Below, in pieces: positions 1 through 5,669 of a stretch of 9,619 nucleotides of DNA; within the stretch, counting starts at the first letter, position 1, and every line of letters starts with the position of its first letter. Under the pieces are notes generated by a model that did not search any database, was not told where the DNA came from, and was given only the letters and a program-made list of their open reading frames with translations. A program made the translations under genes and the position numbers. The DNA is from an uncultured Collinsella sp. (lineage in GTDB: Bacteria; Actinomycetota; Coriobacteriia; Coriobacteriales; Coriobacteriaceae): the NCBI GenBank assembly GCA_900555745.1, contig USMH01000028.1:1-9619 (forward strand), in the 5' to 3' direction.

Positions 1-1
1 G

Positions 2-412
2 GCCATGAAGAAGAGCCTTGCTAAGGCCCTCTTCGAGAACGACCGCATCAAGACCACCGAGACCCGCGCTAAGGCGCTGCGTTCGGTCGTCGATCCGATC
101 ATCACCTGGGCCAAGAAGGGCGACCTGCACTCTCGTCGTCTGGCTATCGCCAAGCTCGGCGATAAGCAGCTCGTTGCCGAGATCTTCGACAAGGCTGCCC
201 AGGGTATGTGGCAGGACCGCAACGGCGGTTACACCCGCATCATGAAGCTCGGTAACCGCAAGGGCGACAATGCTCCCATCGTTATCATGGAGCTCGTCAC
301 CGAGCCTTGCACGCCTAAGGCCAAGAAGCCTGCTCCGGCCCCCAAGAAGGCCGCTGCTCCCAAGAAGGTCGAGGCTGCCGAGGAGGCTCCTGCTGAGGAG
401 ACCGCTGAGTAG
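2..412 (+). CDS. rplQ: 50S ribosomal protein L17 (5' end cut off by the window)
   Basis: Large-subunit ribosomal protein L17, which sits near the exit of the peptide tunnel. The visible reading frame opens with Ala-Met-Lys-Lys-Ser-Leu, which corresponds to the internal stretch of L17 after the conserved N-terminal HR motif. The Met at position 5 is therefore not the start, and roughly 16-20 residues lie upstream of the window. The core is typical: IKTTETRAKALR, then a middle region ending in GGYTRIMKLGNRKGDNAPIV, the L17 signature. After about residue 105 comes a 30-residue tail of Lys, Ala, Pro and then Glu (KKPAPAPKKAAAPKK, then EEAPAEETAE). Such extensions are seen in actinobacterial L17 and are probably disordered. 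It would be the last gene of the alpha ribosomal operon, since a strong terminator follows 28 bases after the stop. Codon use is strongly biased (AAG, GCC, CGC), as expected for a highly expressed gene. Confidence 0.96.
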   Translation, partial: AMKKSLAKALFENDRIKTTETRAKALRSVVDPIITWAKKGDLHSRRLAIAKLGDKQLVAEIFDKAAQGMWQDRNGGYTRIMKLGNRKGDNAPIVIMELVTEPCTPKAKKPAPAPKKAAAPKKVEAAEEAPAEETAE

Positions 413-440
413 ACAATCCGTCTGCATAGGCTATATTCGA

Positions 441-469
441 GGGGTACGTTCGCGTACCCCTCTTTTTTT
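441..469 (+). terminator. intrinsic terminator of the rplQ operon
   Basis: A perfect 8-bp stem (ggggtacg / cgtacccc, 441-448 and 453-460) closes a ttcg tetraloop and is followed by tc and seven Ts (463-469). This is a textbook Rho-independent terminator. It lies between rplQ and truA, so truA is either fed by read-through or has its own promoter. Confidence 0.93.
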
Positions 470-504
470 GTCGAAATGCCATTGCCTGTTTGTTGGGAGC
501 GCCC

Positions 505-1329
505 ATGACCGCGCCGTCTGATTTCAATTCGATTCCAGAGCTCGATGCCACGCTCGTTTTCCGCGTGGCATACGATGGCTCGTCCTATAGCGGCTTTGCC
601 GAGCAGCCGGGACAGACGACGGTTGCGGGTGAGCTGCGTCGAGCCATCGAGACGCTGCTTCGCCGTCCGATCGATCTGACGTGCGCGGGTCGCACCGATG
701 CCGGCGTGCATGCCGTGGCTCAGTACATCAGCGTGCCCGTAACGGACGCTGAGCTCGCCCTAACGCGCCGTAGGTGGCTGCGGGCTATGGATGCCCTGCT
801 GCCCAAAGATATCGCCATCAACGAGGTCTACAAGGCCCGTAAAGGCTTTTCTGCACGTTTTGACGCGCGTTCCCGTACGTATACGTACCGTATTGCCGAT
901 CGAGATGCGCGCCCCGTGCTGTCCCGCGGTGCGGTGTGGTGGCATCGCTATCCCTTGGATGTTGAGGCTATGTCTGCTGCCTGCCCCGCGCTGCTGGGCG
1001 AGCAGGACTTTAAAAGCTTTTGCAAGGTTGCTTCTGCCGTGGGCAAACCTACGCACCGCTGCGTAATGCGCGCCGAGTTTGGCCATGAGGTTGCGTTTGG
1101 CGAGGACATCCTGACGTTTACCATCGAGGGCAATGCGTTTCTGCATTCGATGGTCCGTACGATCGTTGGCACGCTTGTCGCGATTGGCATGCATCGCCGT
1201 GAACCCGAGTGGATGCGCGAGGTCATCGATGCTTGCGACCGTACCGCTGCGGGCCCCACGGCTCCTGCCTGCGGCCTTACGTTTATGGGCGTGGATTACG
1301 ATCCCGCCGAGCTCGTCGTGCTCGACTAG
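505..1329 (+). CDS. truA: tRNA pseudouridine(38-40) synthase TruA
   Basis: Converts uridines at positions 38-40 of the tRNA anticodon stem-loop to pseudouridine; cytosolic and acting as a dimer in this family. The protein has 274 residues from ATG 505, close to the usual 250-275. The catalytic motif GRTDAGVHA is intact, with the catalytic Asp at residue 65. The N-terminal VAYDGSSYSGF block and the C-terminal FLHSMVRTIVGTLVAIG block are both characteristic. One local difference is GFAEQPGQ where many TruA proteins have GWQxQ. An upstream TTG at 490 is in frame, but the Shine-Dalgarno-like gggag at 495-499 lies five bases before ATG 505, so I chose 505. It directly follows rplQ, a common gene order, without the ecfA1-ecfA2-ecfT genes that many Firmicutes carry between them. 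Confidence 0.95.
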   Translation: MTAPSDFNSIPELDATLVFRVAYDGSSYSGFAEQPGQTTVAGELRRAIETLLRRPIDLTCAGRTDAGVHAVAQYISVPVTDAELALTRRRWLRAMDALLPKDIAINEVYKARKGFSARFDARSRTYTYRIADRDARPVLSRGAVWWHRYPLDVEAMSAACPALLGEQDFKSFCKVASAVGKPTHRCVMRAEFGHEVAFGEDILTFTIEGNAFLHSMVRTIVGTLVAIGMHRREPEWMREVIDACDRTAAGPTAPACGLTFMGVDYDPAELVVLD

Positions 1330-1337
1330 GGGAGGGC

Positions 1338-1356
1338 TCGACGCGTCGTGCGTCGA
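1338..1356 (+). other. short stem-loop after truA
   Basis: A perfect 7-bp inverted repeat (tcgacgc / gcgtcga, 1338-1344 and 1350-1356) with a 5-base loop begins nine bases after the truA stop. No T-run follows, so it is not a standard intrinsic terminator. It may stabilise the truA mRNA end or act with Rho. The function is inferred only from position. Confidence 0.35.
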
Positions 1357-1447
1357 CACCCATTATCTGTGGGCTGCGCGTGTGCAACATCTGTTCTTGG
1401 CGTGCAATACAACCGGTGTCTCATTGCTTTTATTGCCGGGGTGTACC

Positions 1448-1489
1448 ATGAACCACGGTTTGATTCATTGCTGTCGAGAGGACGGATAA
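1448..1489 (+). other. possible 13-codon leader reading frame upstream of the glycosyltransferase gene
   Basis: ATG 1448 opens a frame for MNHGLIHCCREDG that ends with TAA at 1487-1489, one base before the TTG start of the next gene. The Shine-Dalgarno sequence of that gene (gagagga, 1476-1482) lies inside this small frame. Ribosomes ending here would sit on the downstream start, which would suit translational coupling. Its own ribosome-binding site is weak (cgggg about six bases upstream). A frame of this size can arise by chance, so it is listed as a possibility and not as a gene. Confidence 0.25.
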
Positions 1490-1490
1490 C

Positions 1491-2531
1491 TTGGTTCGAC
1501 GTGGCTCGCATCCGCGACTTTCGGTGATCCTTGTGGTAGAAGGTTCGCCCAGCTATGCGATGCGTGCGCTCGAGAGTATCCAGAACCAAGACCTCTACGA
1601 TTTGCAGATTGTCGTTGTTTGCCGCGATGCTGCGCCCGGTGTGCGCCATTCGCTTCAAGTTGCTGCCGACAGGGACATTCATATTGATTTGATTGACGTC
1701 GAGGACGCGAAGCGCGGCGCTTGCCTTCGTGCCGGTTTTGCTGTCTCGCGCGGCTCTCAAATCATCGCTATGAACGCCGATGAGTGGTTTGCTCCGCAGT
1801 CCCTTTCCAAGATGGTCGATATCGCGTGCGATACTGCGGCAGACATAGTGTTCCCCACGGTGTCGCTCGACCGCTATGATGCACATCGAGAACGCCATTC
1901 GCGCGTCTTGGATGCTGCCTCTATTGCCATAGAAGACGAGTCTTCTATGGTGACTGGGCTGCCCCAGTTGATTTTGGGCGGCCTAGTCGCTCAGACCTCT
2001 GGCGTGATGTATAGCCGTCCGCTGTTTGAGGCATGCCTGTCGCGCGGCAAGGCGTACCGTACGGTTGAGTTTATGGCTTATGCGCTCTCGCAGGCACGAT
2101 TCGTGTCCGGCTGCGGCGACGCTTGTTTCCACGCGGTGGCACCTAAGCTTACAGATGCCTTTGATCCCACCATGTATGCCAGGATATCCGATGACACTCG
2201 AGCGCTCGACGAGCTTGCGGACTCACTCTCGGAAGCAGATAGCGGTGGTCGGCTCAAGCTGGCAAGCCAAAAGTTCTACTTTGCCGGACTGGTCGCCTGC
2301 ATCGAGAATTTGTGTCTTAGCCCGCATGGAGTGTCGTCAATCGAGCGTTCCGCCCGCATGCGTGATATGCTCGAGGCGCCTCGAACCCGTCAGATGGTCG
2401 CCGCGCTCAAGGATAACCATCGGGGACTCGGTTTGTTGTTTGGGCCGATCGCCAGCGCCAAGCCCGCGCGCTGCGTGATGTGTACGCATCTGGCAGCTTT
2501 TCTTAACCGGACGGGCGCAAAAACCGCCTAA
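1491..2531 (+). CDS. divergent GT2-like glycosyltransferase (GT-A fold), substrate unknown
   Basis: Predicted 346-residue cytosolic protein whose first 110 residues read like a family 2 glycosyltransferase. LSVILVVEGSP (residues 10-20) is the first beta strand, ALESIQNQ (27-33) the helix that carries the SxxxQ pattern, LQIVVVCRDAAPG the second strand, and IIAMNADEWFAPQSL (91-105) sits where GT2 enzymes have the metal-binding DxD/DADDW motif. Here it is NADEW (95-99), keeping the Asp at 97 but with Asn in place of the first acidic residue. The remainder, rich in Cys and Ala, matches nothing I recognise, and no clear membrane segment is visible. The start is TTG 1491, supported by gagagga at 1476-1482 with an 8-base gap; an in-frame TGA at 1461-1463 leaves no better start. 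Neighbours do not reveal the acceptor. A role in cell-surface glycan assembly is the default guess for this family, and it could be inactive. Confidence 0.65.
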   Translation: MVRRGSHPRLSVILVVEGSPSYAMRALESIQNQDLYDLQIVVVCRDAAPGVRHSLQVAADRDIHIDLIDVEDAKRGACLRAGFAVSRGSQIIAMNADEWFAPQSLSKMVDIACDTAADIVFPTVSLDRYDAHRERHSRVLDAASIAIEDESSMVTGLPQLILGGLVAQTSGVMYSRPLFEACLSRGKAYRTVEFMAYALSQARFVSGCGDACFHAVAPKLTDAFDPTMYARISDDTRALDELADSLSEADSGGRLKLASQKFYFAGLVACIENLCLSPHGVSSIERSARMRDMLEAPRTRQMVAALKDNHRGLGLLFGPIASAKPARCVMCTHLAAFLNRTGAKTA

Positions 2532-2537
2532 ACGGCT

Positions 2538-2575
2538 CATTTCGAAACAAATTTGCATAGAATTGTTTCGAAATG
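2538..2575. promoter_or_regulatory. perfect 13-bp inverted repeat between the glycosyltransferase gene and argR
   Basis: The arms catttcgaaacaa (2538-2550) and ttgtttcgaaatg (2563-2575) are exact reverse complements across a 12-base spacer. Each arm also contains the self-complementary octamer tttcgaaa (2540-2547 and 2566-2573), so the element is a pair of identical palindromic sites 26 bp apart, centre to centre. It starts six bases after the glycosyltransferase stop and lies about 90 bp before the argR start. As RNA it could fold into a 13-bp hairpin, but no T-run follows, which argues against a standard terminator. The twin palindromes fit a two-dimer operator better. It does not resemble the ARG box consensus. 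Confidence 0.5.
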
Positions 2576-2663
2576 CGTTCTTATACACAAAAGCCTTCAA
2601 ATAGCGTTAAACTATTCAGTCACTGATTGATTGTCTCCGCCATCTTTTGGAGAGAGGGTTTGT

Positions 2664-3101
2664 ATGGCTAAAAAACGCAATGGGCGCCAGGATGCCATTA
2701 GAGATATTGTGCGCAATAAGGACGTCCGTACGCAGCGCGTGCTGGTCGATGAGCTCCGCGCTATGGGCTTTGATTGCACGCAGGCGACTGTCTCTCGCGA
2801 TATTGCCGATATGGGGCTGCGTAAGCTCCCTGAGGGCATCTATGTTCTGGCAGAGGACCTGCACCTGCAGCGTATGGTTTCCGAGCTCGTAACGGGCGTT
2901 CTGCGCACCGATAATCTGGTCATGATCAAGGCTCAGCCTGGTACGGCTTCCGGCATTGCCGCCGCCGTTGATGCGGCAGAGCTGCCCGATGTGCTTGGCT
3001 CGCTTGCCGGCAACGATACGATTTTGGTTATTGCCCAGACGGCCGAGGACGGCGAGCGTCTCGAGGCGCTGATCAATAAGCTGAGCAATTCTCGCAAGTA
3101 G
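2664..3101 (+). CDS. argR: arginine repressor ArgR/AhrC family
   Basis: Arginine-responsive transcription regulator. Family members bind ARG boxes as hexamers with L-arginine as corepressor and control arginine synthesis and catabolism. The protein has 145 residues from ATG 2664. Residues 8-60 form the winged helix-turn-helix, with ATVSRDIADMGLRKLPEG (41-58) as the recognition region. A linker follows, then the C-terminal oligomerisation and arginine-binding domain: IKAQPGTASGIAAAVD (88-103) and VLGSLAGNDTILVIAQT (110-126). The family normally has GDDT in the second block; here it is GNDT (Asn117-Asp118). ATG 2664 was chosen over an upstream in-frame TTG at 2631 because ggagagaggg (2649-2658) lies just before it and the family starts near KxxRxxxI. 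No arginine biosynthesis genes are adjacent, so it probably acts at distant sites. The gene ends at its own terminator. Confidence 0.93.
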   Translation: MAKKRNGRQDAIRDIVRNKDVRTQRVLVDELRAMGFDCTQATVSRDIADMGLRKLPEGIYVLAEDLHLQRMVSELVTGVLRTDNLVMIKAQPGTASGIAAAVDAAELPDVLGSLAGNDTILVIAQTAEDGERLEALINKLSNSRK

Positions 3102-3151
3102 GCGTGCGGGTCGTGCGCTCGGCACTGTGTGCGTGACATGGTGGCTTGTAA

Positions 3152-3190
3152 GGGGGTATCGACGTTGGTCGGTACCCCCTATATTGTTTG
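3152..3190 (+). terminator. terminator of argR
   Basis: A 12-bp stem with a single G-U pair (gggggtatcgac, 3152-3163, against gtcggtaccccc, 3168-3179) closes the loop gttg. The downstream run tatattgttt is T-rich but broken, so it is somewhat weaker than the rplQ terminator. It stands 50 bases after the argR stop and faces the convergent penicillin-binding protein gene. Confidence 0.8.
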
Positions 3191-3220
3191 CCGGTATAAA
3201 GGCCGTCCACCAGGTCGCTT

Positions 3221-3267
3221 TAAACTAAAAGGCCCCCGAGCACTTTAATAAGCTGCTCGGGGGCCTT
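3221..3267 (-). terminator. terminator of the penicillin-binding protein gene
   Basis: A perfect 14-bp inverted repeat (3229-3242 and 3254-3267, core ggcccccgagca / tgctcgggggcc) encloses an 11-base loop. Read on the minus strand it begins 23 bases after the stop codon at 3291 and is followed by ttttagttta, a good T-run. On the plus strand only ttgtt follows, so minus is the main orientation, with possible back-up for argR transcripts. Confidence 0.88.
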
Positions 3268-3290
3268 GTTGCTAATGGCCGGATGAATTT

Positions 3291-5507
3291 CTAGCCAACC
3301 GTATCGTCAGGCGTGGGCGAGGGGTCGGGAGTGGGTGTAGGCGTAGGCGTAGGCGTAGGCGTAGGCGTAGGCGTGCCGCCATCGCCGCCGGTCGAACCAC
3401 CAGTGGAGCCGCCCGTCGAGCCACCGGTCGTACCGGTGCCGCCGGTGGTGTCGCCGCCCGTGGTCTCGGTGGTCGTGGTCGTCGTGGTAGTCGTTGTGGT
3501 GGTTTCCTCTTCGTCCTCGTTCTCGTCCTTGTCGTCGTTCTCCGTCTTCTTGGTGTTGTTGGTGCCGTAGAACTTCCAGACGCTGTTGTTCTTGTAGGTG
3601 GGCGCCGTTCCGGTCGCAAACTCCTCGCGCTCGGTACCGGTCAGAACGGTGTTCATAAACCGCTTAAAGACAGGCAGGTTGGTGCTGTCGCCCAGCAGGT
3701 CTGTGCCGTATTTTTGGATGGGAATCTCGCCCGCGGAATAGCCGGTCCACAGGGCGCACGCCAGCTGCGGGGTATAGCCGCAGAACCACAGGTTGGTGGT
3801 GTTGTCGGTGGTGCCCGTCTTGCCGGCATAGGGCTGGTTGACGCTCAGGGCGCCGGCAGCACCCGTACCGCCGCCCTTCATGACGCCGGACAGAACATCG
3901 GTGACCGCGGCGGCCTCGCCCTCGGTAAGTACCTGTGAGGGATTGTCGGTGTGCTGGTACAGCACCGAACCGGTACGAGAGTCAATCTCGGTGATGGCGA
4001 TCGGCTGGCGATAGTAGCCGCCGTTGGCAAACGTCGCGTAGGCGGCGGCCATCTCGAGCGGCGAGATCGAGCCGGTGCCGAGGGTCATGACGGGAACGTC
4101 CTCGATGTTGTCCTTGGCGGGATCGATGCCGAGCTTTTTGACGAGCGAGATGATCTTGCTGTTGCCGACGGCTTCCGCCACCTGGATGTAGCCGGTGTTG
4201 GAGGAGTATGCCGTCGCCTGCTTAAGCGTGATGTTGCCATAGCTATGGTTGGCGTAGTTTTGGACCTCGGTCGTGGTGCCCTTGGCCTTGAGCGGCGAGT
4301 TGCAGTTGAGGGTGACGTTGGGGTTCATGCCGTTTTGGATGGCAGTTGCCAGCGTAAAGGCCTTAAAGGTGGAGCCGACGGGACGCTTGGCCGTGGCATG
4401 GTTTACGTGGTTCTCGTCGGCGTTGTAGTCGTAGCCGCCCACCATGCACTTGATGTAGCCGGTCTTGGGGTCGACGACGACCATGCCCATGTCCAGGCCG
4501 TCGAGCGAGAGCGTGTCGAGCTGCTCGCGAACGGCATTCTCTGCCACCTGCTGCATCGTGGGGTCGATGGTGGTCTTGACGGTCAGGCCGCCCTTAAAGA
4601 GCACGTCGGTCGAGAACTCCTGCTCCAGCAGCTGCTTAACATAGGCGACAAAGTAGGGCTGCGAGTATACGTCAACGCCGCTGCCCGAGATTTCGGTCAC
4701 GTTGAGGGTGATGGGCTCGGCCTGTGCGGCATCGTGCTCCTCCTGCGTAATGTGGCCCAGGCGCAGCATGTTGTCGAGGACCTTGTTGCGACGGGACAGC
4801 GCCAGGTCGGGGTTGACCGTGGGGTCGTACTGCGAGGGCGAGTTGGGAAGGCCGATCAACAGCGCGGCCTCGCTCAGGGTGAGGTCTGCGGCGCTCTTGG
4901 ACAGGTAGGTCTCGGCGGCGGCCTCAATACCGTAGGCGCCGTGACCGTAATAGATGGTGTTGAGGTACATCATGAGGATCTCGTCTTTGGAGTACATGTC
5001 CTCCATCTTTACGGCGATGTAGGCCTCGCGCACCTTACGCTCGATGGTCGAGTCGAACTGCTCCTCCTGCAGGATGGTGTTGCGCACCAGCTGCTGGGTG
5101 ATAGTCGAGGCGCCTTCGTGCCCGCCGCCGAGGGTTGCCACCGCAGCACGCGCGATACCCCACAGGTCGATACCGCCGTGCTCGTAGAAGCGCTCGTCCT
5201 CGACGTCAACGGTGCCCTGCAGCACGTAGGGGGAGACCTCGTCCTTGGTGATGGACTTGCGGTTTTGCGTGTAGAAGCTCGCGATCTTGTTGCCGTTGCA
5301 GTCGACGATCTCGGTGGGCTCGCTCACCAGATACGCGTTGGCGTCGGTGTAGTCGGGCAGATCGGACAGCCAGCGGTTGACGTTGCCGACCATGCCGATG
5401 CCAAACGCGACGCCCGCGATAAGCAAAAAGCCCAAAAATGAGAGCAGGATTATGGGCAGAGCATGCGTCTTTGAACGGCTGCGTCCCTGTCGTTGGCGAG
5501 GACCCAT
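3291..5507 (-). CDS. class A penicillin-binding protein (bifunctional transglycosylase/transpeptidase)
   Basis: Builds peptidoglycan at the outer face of the membrane, polymerising lipid II and cross-linking stem peptides. It has 738 residues. A basic cytosolic start (MGPRQRQGRSRSK) precedes one membrane anchor at about 18-40. The GT51 domain shows all its motifs: EDERFYEHGG with catalytic Glu103, GASTITQQLVRN (132-143), RKVREA (157-162), EILMMYLNTIYYGHGAYG (176-193) and LSEAALLIGLP (211-221). The transpeptidase domain has STFK with nucleophile Ser379, SSN (435-437) and KTGTT from Lys563. After about 650 the tail is low-complexity: an acidic stretch, 12 Thr (669-680), Gly-Gly-Ser/Thr repeats (684-711) and Thr-Pro repeats (712-727), probably a wall-spanning extension. 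Start ATG 5507 has ggaggt six bases upstream and lies near the anchor; the frame remains open to 5630, but that extra leader is not family-like. Divergent from the U32 gene. PonA/Pbp1a type; exact symbol uncertain. Confidence 0.95.
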   Translation of the reverse strand: MGPRQRQGRSRSKTHALPIILLSFLGFLLIAGVAFGIGMVGNVNRWLSDLPDYTDANAYLVSEPTEIVDCNGNKIASFYTQNRKSITKDEVSPYVLQGTVDVEDERFYEHGGIDLWGIARAAVATLGGGHEGASTITQQLVRNTILQEEQFDSTIERKVREAYIAVKMEDMYSKDEILMMYLNTIYYGHGAYGIEAAAETYLSKSAADLTLSEAALLIGLPNSPSQYDPTVNPDLALSRRNKVLDNMLRLGHITQEEHDAAQAEPITLNVTEISGSGVDVYSQPYFVAYVKQLLEQEFSTDVLFKGGLTVKTTIDPTMQQVAENAVREQLDTLSLDGLDMGMVVVDPKTGYIKCMVGGYDYNADENHVNHATAKRPVGSTFKAFTLATAIQNGMNPNVTLNCNSPLKAKGTTTEVQNYANHSYGNITLKQATAYSSNTGYIQVAEAVGNSKIISLVKKLGIDPAKDNIEDVPVMTLGTGSISPLEMAAAYATFANGGYYRQPIAITEIDSRTGSVLYQHTDNPSQVLTEGEAAAVTDVLSGVMKGGGTGAAGALSVNQPYAGKTGTTDNTTNLWFCGYTPQLACALWTGYSAGEIPIQKYGTDLLGDSTNLPVFKRFMNTVLTGTEREEFATGTAPTYKNNSVWKFYGTNNTKKTENDDKDENEDEEETTTTTTTTTTTTETTGGDTTGGTGTTGGSTGGSTGGSTGGDGGTPTPTPTPTPTPTPTPDPSPTPDDTVG
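3337..3372. repeat. six tandem copies of the hexamer gtaggc
   Basis: Six exact head-to-tail copies of gtaggc, flanked by degenerate units (gtgggt before, gtgccg after). On the minus strand it encodes the Thr-Pro repeat near the C-terminus of the penicillin-binding protein. The unit is two codons long, so slippage would change tail length by Thr-Pro steps without shifting the frame. Confidence 0.9.
3375..3458. repeat. imperfect Gly-Gly-Ser/Thr coding repeats
   Basis: Imperfect 9- to 12-base repeats of the type ggc-ggc-tcc-acc on the minus strand encode successive GGST/GGT units (residues 684-711 of the penicillin-binding protein). The glycine codons vary in the third base, so this block is less prone to slippage than the hexamer beside it. 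Confidence 0.65.
3468..3503. repeat. trinucleotide run encoding twelve consecutive threonines
   Basis: Twelve consecutive Thr codons (acc, acg, aca and act mixed) on the minus strand, residues 669-680 of the penicillin-binding protein, directly after an acidic stretch. The mix of synonymous codons suggests that the polythreonine itself, and not only recent slippage, has been maintained. Confidence 0.75.
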
Positions 5508-5669
5508 ATATTGACCTCCAGGTATGTCGTGCCGGACGGTGGATGTGCCGTCGGGGCAGGATGGACATAAGTTATTACACGATAAACCAAACGGGGCGCG
5601 CGAGGCCTCGTGTATGCTGGAAGACGGCATTTTTCAGAGTGAATGCATACCTTGGTAAGGAGTTTGTCG
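5508..5669. promoter_or_regulatory. divergent intergenic region between the penicillin-binding protein and U32 genes
   Basis: These 162 bp must hold the promoters of both divergent genes. An A/T-rich island (about 5566-5590) in otherwise GC-rich DNA is the likeliest place for the minus-strand promoter, but I found no convincing -35/-10 pair on either strand. A perfect 10-bp palindrome, cgaggcctcg (5601-5610), lies near the middle. Ribosome-binding sites are clear at both ends: ggaggt for the minus gene (5514-5519) and aaggag for the plus gene (5657-5662). Confidence 0.5.

Noticed and set aside
490..504. Upstream TTG as the truA start
   Set aside because: The gggag ribosome-binding sequence at 495-499 lies between it and ATG 505 and is correctly spaced for the latter only.
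2551..2640. ARG boxes for autoregulation of argR
   Set aside because: Half-site-like pieces are present (attcagt at 2614-2620, tgcat at 2554-2558), but no pair has the correct 18-bp ARG box spacing, so I do not call an operator for ArgR itself.
3951..5441. Long plus-strand open frame of 496 codons opposite the penicillin-binding protein gene
   Set aside because: It is antisense to a gene with complete catalytic motifs. The translated product is Val/Gly/Leu/Arg-rich with no recognisable motif, as expected of high-GC shadow frames.
5508..5630. Forty-one extra N-terminal residues on the penicillin-binding protein
   Set aside because: The frame is open to 5630, but the added residues are Cys/Ser/Pro-rich and unlike the family, while ATG 5507 has an excellent ggaggt site and precedes the usual basic segment and membrane anchor.
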